From an uncultured Collinsella sp. (GTDB lineage: Bacteria > Actinomycetota > Coriobacteriia > Coriobacteriales > Coriobacteriaceae), in contig CAMQJB010000054.1 in NCBI GenBank assembly GCA_947002045.1, forward strand, positions 1 to 12,683: a DNA stretch of 12,683 bases, read 5' to 3'. The notes beneath the pieces were generated by a model. The model saw nothing but the letters and a program-made list of their open reading frames with translations, was not told the origin of the DNA and did not search any database. Made by a program: the position numbers and the translations under genes. Each line of letters starts with the position of its first letter. Position 1 is the stretch's first letter. This document shows, one piece after another, positions 1 through 7,695 of this stretch.

Positions 1-153
1 GATATGGCCACCGTCGATCGTGCAGATCTCGCTCGCATGATGCGGGAGAATACCGAACTCTCCGACGGTGGAGGGCACCGCCACGTACGCGACGGCTCCC
101 TCATACACGCACTCCTCGGGGCAAACGATTCGCAGCTGCATGGGCTTTGCCAT
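1..153 (-). CDS. atpC: ATP synthase epsilon subunit, N-terminal part (cut by window edge)
   Basis: Epsilon subunit of the F1 central stalk, which couples rotation to the catalytic head and damps ATP hydrolysis. Only the first 51 codons are present; the gene runs off the left edge with no stop. The translation starts MAKPMQLRIVCPEE and contains VPSTVGEFGILPHHA, the classic epsilon beta-sandwich signature (usually G-x-x-G-x-L-P-x-H). The ATG at 151-153 lies five bases after the atpD stop, and an AGGA ribosome site overlaps the end of atpD, so it is probably translated as the last gene of the atp operon. An internal ATG four codons on is possible but has no better ribosome site. The C-terminal helical domain cannot be assessed. 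Confidence 0.93.
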   Translation of the reverse strand, partial: MAKPMQLRIVCPEECVYEGAVAYVAVPSTVGEFGILPHHASEICTIDGGHI

Positions 154-158
154 GGTTC

Positions 159-1609
<1,451 letters not shown>

Positions 1610-1610
<1 letters not shown>

Positions 1611-2518
1611 TACTGTTCCTCCAATGCTGAGGCTCCGCCGACGATCTCGTTAATCTCGGTCGTGATCGAAGCCTGGCGCACGCGACTATACGTGCGGGTA
1701 AGGGTCGAGATGATCGCGGTGGCATTTTCCGTCGCGGAGTGCATGGCCTTGCGGCGTGCACCCTGCTCAGCAGCCGCCGAATCGATCAGGGCCTGGTAGA
1801 TGACCGTCAGGATATAAGACGGCACAAGCTTGCCGAGAACATGCTCGGGAGAGGGCACGAACTCGAACGTGGACGAGATGCGCTTAGGGGCGTCGGTCTC
1901 GTTCTTACGCGGACCGTGGGCCATAGCGATCATCTCGGGGTCGAGCGGCAACAGATGCTCGACGCGAAGCTCCTGATCCACGCGGTTCTTAGCGTGGTGG
2001 TAGACAAGCTCGACACGGTCAAGCTCACCGGCACGATACGCATCGCAGATATGAGAGGAGATCATGCGGGCCTGATTGAAATTGGGCTCAGAGGAGTTGC
2101 CCTCAAAGTGCATGACGACGTTTGCGCGGTCACGGAAATACGTGGCCGGCTTACGCCCGCACGCGATGATCTCGCACTCGATGCCGTCGTTCGCCCAAGA
2201 AGCGACGAGCTTTTCGGCCGTGCGCTCCACCGTCGTATTGAAACCGCCGGCAAGGCCGCGGTCCGAGGCAATAACGACAATCAGGCCATGCTTGACGCTC
2301 TCATGCTTCTGCAGCATGGGATCGGTGCCCGAGCAGGAGGCGTCGCCGGCGACCGTCAACATGACGTCGGTCAGCGCCTCCTTATAGGGCTCAGCCTGCT
2401 TGGAGCGATCGAGAGCACGACGGATCTTGGCCGTAGAGACCATCTCCATCGTGCGCGTGATCTGCTTGGTCGTGGTAACCGAGGAGATTCGCTTCTTAAT
2501 GTCGCGAAGGTTGGCCAT
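1610..2518 (-). CDS. atpG: ATP synthase gamma subunit
   Basis: Gamma subunit, the rotating shaft of F1, 302 residues. The N-terminal helix MANLRDIKKRISSVTTTKQIT followed by TMEMVSTAKIRRA is diagnostic of the family. So is the C-terminal helix with ALIDSAAAEQGARRKAMHSATENA, which pairs with the N-terminal helix to form the coiled coil inside the alpha3beta3 ring. The central Rossmann-like part contains IVVIASDRGLAGGFNT. The start ATG at 2516-2518 lies five bases after the atpA stop, with GAGGAG overlapping the last atpA codons. The stop overlaps the atpD start by one base. Nothing unusual was seen. Confidence 0.98.
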
Positions 2519-2523
2519 GGGGC

Positions 2524-4122
2524 TTAGTTCTCCTCTGATCCAGTCGTATCGGCATGGTGCTTGGCCATGAACTGCTGCTTGAAGTCACCGATGACACGCA
2601 AGAGCTCGGCCTTGGTGTCGTCGTCGATCTTCTTGGCGCGAACCTTGTCGAGCAGCGAGCCAAAGCCATTGTCCATGTACTCGATGAGCTCGGCACGGAA
2701 AGGCAGCACGTCGGCGATCTCCAGGTCATCCAGGAAGCCCTCGTTGCCGGCGAACAGCGTAACGATCTGCTCGCCAACCTCAAACGGCTTGTAGCGCGGC
2801 TGCTTAAGGAGCTCGGTCATGCGAGCGCCGTGGGTAAGCTGCTTTTGCGTGGCCTCGTCGAGGTCGGAGCCGAACTGCGTAAAGCCGGCGAGCTCCTGGT
2901 ACGAAGCGAGGTCCAGACGGAGGTTGCCGGCGACCTGCTTCATGGCCTTGGTCTGAGCGTCGCCACCGACGCGGGACACGGAGATGCCCACGTCGACTGC
3001 CGGGCGCTGACCCTGGAAGAAGAGCTCGGACTGCAGGTAGATCTGACCATCGGTAATGGAAATGACGTTGGTCGGAATGTAGGCCGAGACGTCGCCGTCC
3101 TGGGTCTCGATGATCGGCAGGGCCGTCATGGAGCCGTAACCGTTCTTCTTGGACATCTTGACGGCACGCTCGAGCAGACGAGAGTGCAGGTAGAAGATGT
3201 CGCCAGGATAGGCCTCGCGTCCGGGCGGACGATGCAGCGTCAACGACATCTGACGGTAGGCCACGGCCTGCTTGGACAGGTCGTCGTAGATGACGAGCAC
3301 GTGGCCGCCGGGGTTGGTCTCGCTGGCGGGCTTACCGTCCTCGCCGTTGTACATGAAGAACTCGCCGATAGCGGCACCGGCCATAGGCGCGATGTACTGC
3401 ATAGGGGCGGAATCGGCAGCGGTTGCCGAAACGATGATGGTGTAGTCGAGCGCACCGTGCTGGGCGAGGGTCTCACGGATGTTGGCAACCGTGGAAGCCT
3501 TCTGGCCGATGGCGACATAGATGCAGACCATGCCCTTGCCGCGCTGATTGAGGATAGCGTCGATGGCAATGGCGGTCTTACCGGTCTTACGGTCGCCGAT
3601 GATGAGCTCACGCTGACCACGGCCGATAGGCACCATGGAGTCGATGGCCAACAGACCGGTCTGAACCGGCTCGCACACCGGGGTACGGTCGATGACGCCG
3701 GGGGCCTTAAACTCGATAGGACGACGGTGCGTGGCGACAATGTCACCCAAACCGTCGATAGGCTGGCCGAGCGGATTGACGACGCGGCCGAGCATGGCAC
3801 GGCTCACGGGGATATCCATAATGCGGCCAGTGGTGCGGCACTCGTCGCCTTCCTTGATGGAGTCGACGGCACCAAACAGAACGGCGCCGACCTCGTCACG
3901 GTCAAGGTTCTGGGCAAGGCCGAAGACGGTCTCACCGGTATCGGAGCTCTTGAACTCCAGAAGCTCGCCTGCCATGGCGCTCTTGAGGCCGGTGACGCGC
4001 GCGATGCCGTCGCCTACCTCGTCGACCGTTGAAACCTCATGCGTATCGACCGTCGCGGAGAGGCTCGTGAGCTGCTCCTGCAGTTTCTTGGCGATATCCT
4101 GGGCATTGAGGGTTTCGGACAT
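2524..4122 (-). CDS. atpA: ATP synthase alpha subunit
   Basis: Alpha subunit of F1, non-catalytic nucleotide-binding, 532 residues. Seen: Walker A GDRKTGKT at about 176-183, VIYDDLSKQAVAYR at about 278-290, RPPGREAYPGD at about 298-308, and ISVSRVGGDAQTKAMK with the arginine finger at about 384. It is longer than the usual 500-510 residues, partly because about 12 extra residues (NGEDGKPASETNPGGH) lie at about 259-274, between GEFFMY and the Walker-B strand HVLVIYDD. Bacillus-type enzymes have only NGKH there. The ATG overlaps the atpH stop by one base (TAATG). Its ribosome site, GGAGGTGA, is encoded by the last codons of atpH, a near-perfect anti-16S match that implies strong coupled translation. 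Confidence 0.99.
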   Translation of the reverse strand: MSETLNAQDIAKKLQEQLTSLSATVDTHEVSTVDEVGDGIARVTGLKSAMAGELLEFKSSDTGETVFGLAQNLDRDEVGAVLFGAVDSIKEGDECRTTGRIMDIPVSRAMLGRVVNPLGQPIDGLGDIVATHRRPIEFKAPGVIDRTPVCEPVQTGLLAIDSMVPIGRGQRELIIGDRKTGKTAIAIDAILNQRGKGMVCIYVAIGQKASTVANIRETLAQHGALDYTIIVSATAADSAPMQYIAPMAGAAIGEFFMYNGEDGKPASETNPGGHVLVIYDDLSKQAVAYRQMSLTLHRPPGREAYPGDIFYLHSRLLERAVKMSKKNGYGSMTALPIIETQDGDVSAYIPTNVISITDGQIYLQSELFFQGQRPAVDVGISVSRVGGDAQTKAMKQVAGNLRLDLASYQELAGFTQFGSDLDEATQKQLTHGARMTELLKQPRYKPFEVGEQIVTLFAGNEGFLDDLEIADVLPFRAELIEYMDNGFGSLLDKVRAKKIDDDTKAELLRVIGDFKQQFMAKHHADTTGSEEN

Positions 4123-4598
4123 TAGGCTTCACCTCCGTACGAATTAGCAGAGTTTGCGAGGGTCTCCTGCGCAACGCGCAGCTGCGTCTTGACGGAAATG
4201 TCACGACGCTCGCCGCGGGCCTCGAGCACCAGGCCGCCCACGATAGACGGGTCGACCTGCTCGATAAGGAATACCTTGCGACCGAAGTCCTGCTCGCATT
4301 TCTTAGTGATGGTTTGACGCAGCTCGTCGTCGAGCGGGATCGCCGTGGTGACGGTCACGCCCACTACATCCTCGTCTTCCTCGGCAACATACTTAAAGGC
4401 AGCTGCCACCTTGGGAAGAAGGTCGAGCTGGTCGCGCTTGGACATGGTGTCGAGCACGGCGATGATCTCGGGGCTGGCGGAAGCCAGGCGCTCAATCATC
4501 TCGAGGTCCTCGAACACATGGTTCTCGGCCTTAGCGGCTTCCAGAAGGGAGCGCGCGTAAGTCTCGAGCACCTTGTCCTGATAGCGGCTAGTCGGCAT
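4122..4598 (-). CDS. atpH: ATP synthase delta subunit
   Basis: Delta subunit (OSCP-type), which joins the top of F1 to the b-subunit stator, 158 residues. This is somewhat short against the usual 175-180. An N-terminal helical bundle begins SRYQDKVLETYARSLLEAAK. The C-terminal part has VDPSIVGGLVLEARGERRDISVKTQL, the conserved D-x-x-I-x-G-G-x-x-x-x-x-G segment. The gene overlaps the 3' end of atpF by 11 bases and its stop overlaps the atpA start. The family is poorly conserved, so the call rests on the C-terminal motif and the operon position. Confidence 0.95.
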   Translation of the reverse strand: MPTSRYQDKVLETYARSLLEAAKAENHVFEDLEMIERLASASPEIIAVLDTMSKRDQLDLLPKVAAAFKYVAEEDEDVVGVTVTTAIPLDDELRQTITKKCEQDFGRKVFLIEQVDPSIVGGLVLEARGERRDISVKTQLRVAQETLANSANSYGGEA

Positions 4599-5190
4599 TC
4601 AGGCTACCTGCTTCCTGGATGTAGCGCTCGATGAGCTTCTTCTGCTCGGTCTCGTCCTCGAGTGCCTCGCCCACGATCTTGGTGGCGACGGCAACGGACA
4701 GGTCGGCGATGGAGCTCGCGGCACCGGCGTAGATGGACTTGCGCTCGTCCTCGACGGTCGTATGGGCCTTGGCGATGATCTCCTCGGCCTCCTTGTGAGC
4801 AGCCTCGATGATACGGGCGCGCTCGGACTCGGCGTCCTTACGGGCCTCGAGAACGATGTCGGCAGCCTGACGACGGGCGTCGGTGACGATCGAGTCGGAC
4901 TCAGCGCGCTTGGCGATAGCCTCCTGCTTGGTCTTCTCGGCCTCGTCGAGGCTCTCCTCGATCTTCTTGCCGCGCTCCTCCATGGTTTTCATGATGCCCG
5001 GCAGGGCGACCTTGGCCAGCACGATCCAGATAATCAGGAAGGCGATAAGCGCCGGGATGAACTCCGCCATCTTAGGGATGAGGATGTCCGCACCGGCAGC
5101 GCCGTCCTCGGCGAACGCGGAAACCGGCATGAGCAGCGCGGCCGCGGACGCGGAGAGTGCGATCGCGCTCTTCTGGGATGAAAGATTCAT
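4588..5190 (-). CDS. atpF: ATP synthase b subunit with signal-peptide-like N-terminus
   Basis: Peripheral-stalk b subunit, 200 residues. From about 43 to 65 there is one membrane helix (FIPALIAFLIIWIVLAKVALPG), followed by a long charged helix rich in Ala, Glu, Lys and Arg that forms the stator coiled coil. Ahead of the membrane helix are about 40 extra residues. They resemble a Sec signal peptide: a lysine at 7, a hydrophobic Ala/Leu run at about 9-22, then PVSAFAED, an AxA signal-peptidase-I type site at about 25-27. Most bacterial b subunits begin only a few residues before the membrane helix. The ATG at 5188-5190 is 15 bases after the atpE stop. Internal starts at Met21 or Met41 would remove the leader but are less likely. 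Confidence 0.97.
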   Translation of the reverse strand: MNLSSQKSAIALSASAAALLMPVSAFAEDGAAGADILIPKMAEFIPALIAFLIIWIVLAKVALPGIMKTMEERGKKIEESLDEAEKTKQEAIAKRAESDSIVTDARRQAADIVLEARKDAESERARIIEAAHKEAEEIIAKAHTTVEDERKSIYAGAASSIADLSVAVATKIVGEALEDETEQKKLIERYIQEAGSLNAD

Positions 5191-5205
5191 ACTTGACGCT
5201 CCGTG

Positions 5206-5400
5206 CTATTTAACGATCAGCGCGACAACGAAGCCGATCAGAGCCAGAGCCTCGCCGAAGGCGGAGCCCATGATGAAGACGGTGAACACGCGGCCCTGGA
5301 CCTCAGGCTGACGGGCCATAGCACCCGTAGCACCCAGAGCAGACAGGCCGATAGCAAGACCAGCGCCGATAACACCGAGACCGTAACCGATAACTCCCAC
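5206..5400 (-). CDS. atpE: ATP synthase c subunit (proton-type rotor ring)
   Basis: Proteolipid c subunit, 64 residues, two membrane helices joined by the polar loop RQPE (30-33). The ion-carrying carboxylate is Glu50 in GSAFGEALALIG. Sodium-type c subunits have a Gln in helix 1 and Ser-Thr right after the Glu. Here the matching positions are Ile17 and Ala-Leu, so proton coupling is expected. The start is GTG (5398-5400) with a strong AGGAGG five to six bases upstream. An in-frame TAA 27 bases upstream rules out a longer protein, so it really is shorter than the common 70-85 residues. The missing residues come from the start of helix 1. Confidence 0.96.
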   Translation of the reverse strand: MGVIGYGLGVIGAGLAIGLSALGATGAMARQPEVQGRVFTVFIMGSAFGEALALIGFVVALIVK

Positions 5401-5525
5401 GATTCCTCCTTTGTCGTGCGTGTCTTATTTCACGCAGGATAACCTTATTTATAACTGCCGGGCTCCATGGGTACGGGCACCGGCGGTTTAACGAATTGCC
5501 TTACCTTTAAGGCGCGAACGGAAGA
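5401..5525 (-). promoter_or_regulatory. Structured atpB-atpE intergenic leader
   Basis: These 125 non-coding bases are the only real gap inside the atp operon. In the transcript they can form an 8-pair stem with one G-U wobble (5480-5487 with 5454-5461, 18-base loop). A second 6-pair stem, TGCGTG/CACGCA (5417-5422 with 5431-5436, 8-base loop), lies just upstream of the atpE ribosome site AGGAGG. Neither is followed by a U run, so they do not look like terminators. In E. coli the atpB-atpE gap boosts c-subunit translation and affects mRNA stability. A similar role is inferred here, because the c ring needs about ten copies per enzyme. No convincing promoter was seen. Confidence 0.45.
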
Positions 5526-6329
5526 CTACTCCTCCTCCGCGACCTCCTCTGCCTCGGAGACATACACGGCGGTAAGGACCGTGAAGACGTAAGCCTGGAT
5601 GGCGCCGACCACAAGCTCAATCGTATAAATCAGGATGAGGATGGCAAGCCAGGCCAGCGAAGGCAGGGCGCCGACGGCGTGGGCCGCGGAAACCTGCTGA
5701 AGCAGCGGCTGCATGAACATGCTCGCCATGATGGCGAACGAGCCCATGACCACGTGTCCTGCGAACATGTTGCAGAACAGACGGACGGCGAGCGTGATGA
5801 GGCGCAGGAAGGTCGAGAAAAGCTCGACGACCCACACAAGCACGTTCATCGGGAAGCTCACGCCCTGCGGGGCGAGGCTCTTGATGTAGCCGATCACGCC
5901 GTGAGCCTTGCATCCGTAGTAGATGAAGTACACGAAGGCGAAGATGGCGAGCGCGGCGGTGGAGCCGATTGCGCCGGTGCCGGGCTTCATTCCCGGGATC
6001 AGGCCGATCATGTTATTGATCAGGATGAACAGGAAAAGCGAGCACAGGAACGGGAAGTGCTTCTTCCAGTTCTCACCCACGACGCCCTTGCCGATATCGT
6101 TCTCGACGTACTCGATGATGTACTCGAAACCGTTGACGAAGAAGCCCTTGGGAACCAGGGTCTGCTTCTTCTTGAACACGGCCAGGACGATCAGGAGCAC
6201 GATCGTGGAGACGATCAGCCAGAACGAGTACTGCGTGATGCCGCAGCTCAGATCGCCCACGACGGGGGTGGAGCTGAACTCGCTGACCAGATGATTAATC
6301 TCATCAGGCAGCTTTTCAAAAATTTCCAC
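5526..6329 (-). CDS. atpB: ATP synthase a subunit
   Basis: Membrane stator subunit a, 267 residues, which provides the two half-channels for ions next to the c ring. Several hydrophobic helices are visible. The essential arginine is Arg183 in ITLAVRLFCNMFAGHVV, equivalent to E. coli Arg210. The last helix contains TIELVVGAIQAYVFTVLTAVYVS, with a glutamate (238) and glutamine (245) in the usual places, and the tail is very acidic. The start is GTG at 6327-6329 with an AAAGGT site. It lies three bases after the stop of the upstream atpI-like gene, so the two are probably translated together. Confidence 0.98.
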   Translation of the reverse strand: MEIFEKLPDEINHLVSEFSSTPVVGDLSCGITQYSFWLIVSTIVLLIVLAVFKKKQTLVPKGFFVNGFEYIIEYVENDIGKGVVGENWKKHFPFLCSLFLFILINNMIGLIPGMKPGTGAIGSTAALAIFAFVYFIYYGCKAHGVIGYIKSLAPQGVSFPMNVLVWVVELFSTFLRLITLAVRLFCNMFAGHVVMGSFAIMASMFMQPLLQQVSAAHAVGALPSLAWLAILILIYTIELVVGAIQAYVFTVLTAVYVSEAEEVAEEE

Positions 6330-6332
6330 GAC

Positions 6333-6656
6333 TTACCTTTCGACCTCATGAGGATCTCGCAGCGCCTTGGCGACGCGAACCGTGCAGGCGGCCATAAAGA
6401 CCACGAAGCCGATCGCCTCGCCCAGGAGGAACATGCGAAATGCCTCTCCGAACAACGCAAACACAACCAAGGTAAAGACGAGCAGGGCGACCGCCGAGAC
6501 CGCCAGACTCACCATGCCCTTGAGCATGTCCGCATTCTGCTTATCGTCAAGAACCGGCTTGAGCGTAAAAACAAAGGGAAGGAAGGCAATTGCGCCCGCG
6601 ATGGCGCCTGCAACGATAGCGAGCAGATCGGCTATCTGAAACACTGGCGTCCTCAC
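6333..6656 (-). CDS. atpI: AtpI-like membrane protein, first gene of the atp operon
   Basis: Small membrane protein of 107 residues with about three predicted membrane helices (roughly 10-32, 46-70, 74-95). A charged tail, RVAKALRDPHEVER, follows. Sequence alone is not diagnostic. The call rests on size, topology and position immediately before atpB, where AtpI (subunit I, linked to c-ring assembly or Mg2+ handling) normally sits. The start is uncertain. GTG at 6654-6656 has GAGG only three bases away, whereas GTG at 6642-6644, four codons later, has a GAGG with six-base spacing. Both are non-ATG, as in atpB and atpE, which follow. A promoter lies about 50 bases upstream. Confidence 0.75.
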   Translation of the reverse strand: MRTPVFQIADLLAIVAGAIAGAIAFLPFVFTLKPVLDDKQNADMLKGMVSLAVSAVALLVFTLVVFALFGEAFRMFLLGEAIGFVVFMAACTVRVAKALRDPHEVER

Positions 6657-6706
6657 TTTCCTCTTTTAACGCTTCCCAGAACAGTTCCCGCCAAACATTG
6701 GTGACT

Positions 6707-6734
6707 ATTGTACGAGCCAATCGCTAAAGTACAA
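6707..6734 (-). promoter_or_regulatory. Probable promoter of the atp operon
   Basis: On the minus strand TTGTAC (6729-6734) and TACAAT (6707-6712) match the -35 and -10 boxes of the housekeeping sigma factor, five bases or nearly so each, with a 16-base spacer. Transcription would start near 6700, giving a leader of about 45 bases before atpI. A 6+6 inverted repeat (AACCGA at 6733-6738, TCGGTT at 6746-6751) touches the -35 box and could be a regulator site. Read-through from upp cannot be excluded. Confidence 0.6.
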
Positions 6735-6789
6735 CCGAAAAAGCATCGGTTAATACGCAGCTGTACGTTTTCTTAAGACCTTCTTTATC

Positions 6790-6801
6790 CCGTAGCTACG
6801 G
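6790..6801. repeat. Perfect 12-base palindrome upstream of the atp promoter
   Basis: CCGTAGCTACGG reads the same on both strands. It sits about 55 bases upstream of the proposed atp -35 box. Its position would suit an upstream regulator site or small hairpin, but no regulator is recognised and chance is possible. Confidence 0.35.
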
Positions 6802-6847
6802 TAACGCGTTTTTCCGTACCCTGCGGGGCGAAACGTCCGTTAACAGG

Positions 6848-6884
6848 GGTGAGCGCGGTCGCCTTTTATTTGTCCGCGCGCACC
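6848..6884 (-). terminator. Imperfect hairpin downstream of upp
   Basis: An 11-pair inverted repeat with one mismatch (6848-6858 with 6874-6884, 15-base loop) lies 42 bases after the upp stop. It is very GC-rich, but the minus-strand sequence after it is CCCCTGTTAACGG, with no U run. It may therefore be an mRNA-end stabiliser or a factor-dependent terminator rather than a classic intrinsic terminator. It is the only candidate for separating upp from the atp operon. Confidence 0.35.
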
Positions 6885-6925
6885 GTTTCTTCGTATTTTC
6901 GACGTTAGCCGGTTTGGCCCAGAGA

Positions 6926-7573
6926 CTACAGCGTGCCGTAGATGCGGTCGCCGGCATCGCCCAGGCCGGGGACGATGTAGGCGGCCTCGTTGAGGTGGTC
7001 GTCAATGGCGCAGGTATAGATATGCACGTCGGGGTCTTTCTCGGTCAGCGACTTGAGGCCCTCGGGGGCCGCGACGATGCACAGCATGCGAATGTCCTTG
7101 ACACCGCGCTCGCGCAGATAGCCGATAGCCATCTCGGCAGAACCGCCCGTGGCGAGCATGGGATCGACGACCAGGCAGATACGTTGGTCGATATCCCTGG
7201 GCATCTTGCAGTAATACTCATGCGGCTCGTGGGTGACCTCGTCGCGCTCCATGCCAATGTGGCCCACGCGGGCAGAGGGCACCAGGTCGAGGATGCCGTC
7301 GACCATGCCAAGGCCCGCGCGCAGAATGGGGACGATGGCGAGCTTCTTGCCGGCAAGCTGCTTAAACGTGGCAGTGGTGATGGGAGTCTCGACTTCGACA
7401 TCCTCCATGGGCAGGTCGCGCATGGCCTCGTAGCCGTCAAAAAGCGCGAGCTCGCGTACGAGTTGGCGGAACTGGTTGGTGCCGGTCGACTTATCGCGCA
7501 GGATCGACAACTTGTGCTGGACGAGCGGATGGTCGACAAGCGTCACGCGGGACGCATCGTAGGTAACGGTCAT
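6926..7573 (-). CDS. upp: Uracil phosphoribosyltransferase
   Basis: Pyrimidine salvage enzyme that converts uracil plus PRPP to UMP in the cytoplasm; 215 residues, close to the usual 208-210. The PRPP loop VVDPMLATGGSA lies at about 135-146. PILRAGLGM at about 82-90 and the uracil-binding C-terminus GLGDAGDRIYGTL are also present. The frame stays open to an ATG at 7649-7651. The start chosen is ATG 7571-7573, because AAAGGGG precedes it with about 9 bases spacing and the encoded start, MTVTYDASRVTLVDHPLVQHKL, matches where the family begins. The 122 bases to glpK hold no clear promoter. upp directly before the atp operon is a conserved order in Bacillus-type genomes. Confidence 0.97.
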   Translation of the reverse strand: MTVTYDASRVTLVDHPLVQHKLSILRDKSTGTNQFRQLVRELALFDGYEAMRDLPMEDVEVETPITTATFKQLAGKKLAIVPILRAGLGMVDGILDLVPSARVGHIGMERDEVTHEPHEYYCKMPRDIDQRICLVVDPMLATGGSAEMAIGYLRERGVKDIRMLCIVAAPEGLKSLTEKDPDVHIYTCAIDDHLNEAAYIVPGLGDAGDRIYGTL

Positions 7574-7695
7574 GGGTTGATGCCCCTTTCGTTGCGGCCG
7601 CAAAACGACCTTGCTGACATGACGCACAGCGATGTTGCCGCCGCCCGCCATGCATAAGTTTAGCGGTTTGTTGTATCGAACGCTCCGTCACAACC

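Noticed and set aside
2554..4032. Plus-strand open frame of 492 codons opposite atpA
   Set aside because: It is a mirror of atpA codon bias, with repetitive Leu/Gly/Asp/Val content and no domain motif. It has no independent ribosome site that I could support.
5206..5400. Sodium-coupled ATP synthase
   Set aside because: The c subunit lacks the helix-1 Gln and the Ser-Thr after the key Glu that mark sodium binding.
5679..6704. Plus-strand open frame of 341 codons opposite atpB and atpI
   Set aside because: The His/Glu/Asp-rich translation is the complement of membrane-protein codons, and both opposite genes are well supported.
7574..7651. Upstream extension of upp by 26 residues
   Set aside because: The extension is Arg/Gly-rich and not family-like. 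The downstream ATG has AAAGGGG at suitable spacing.
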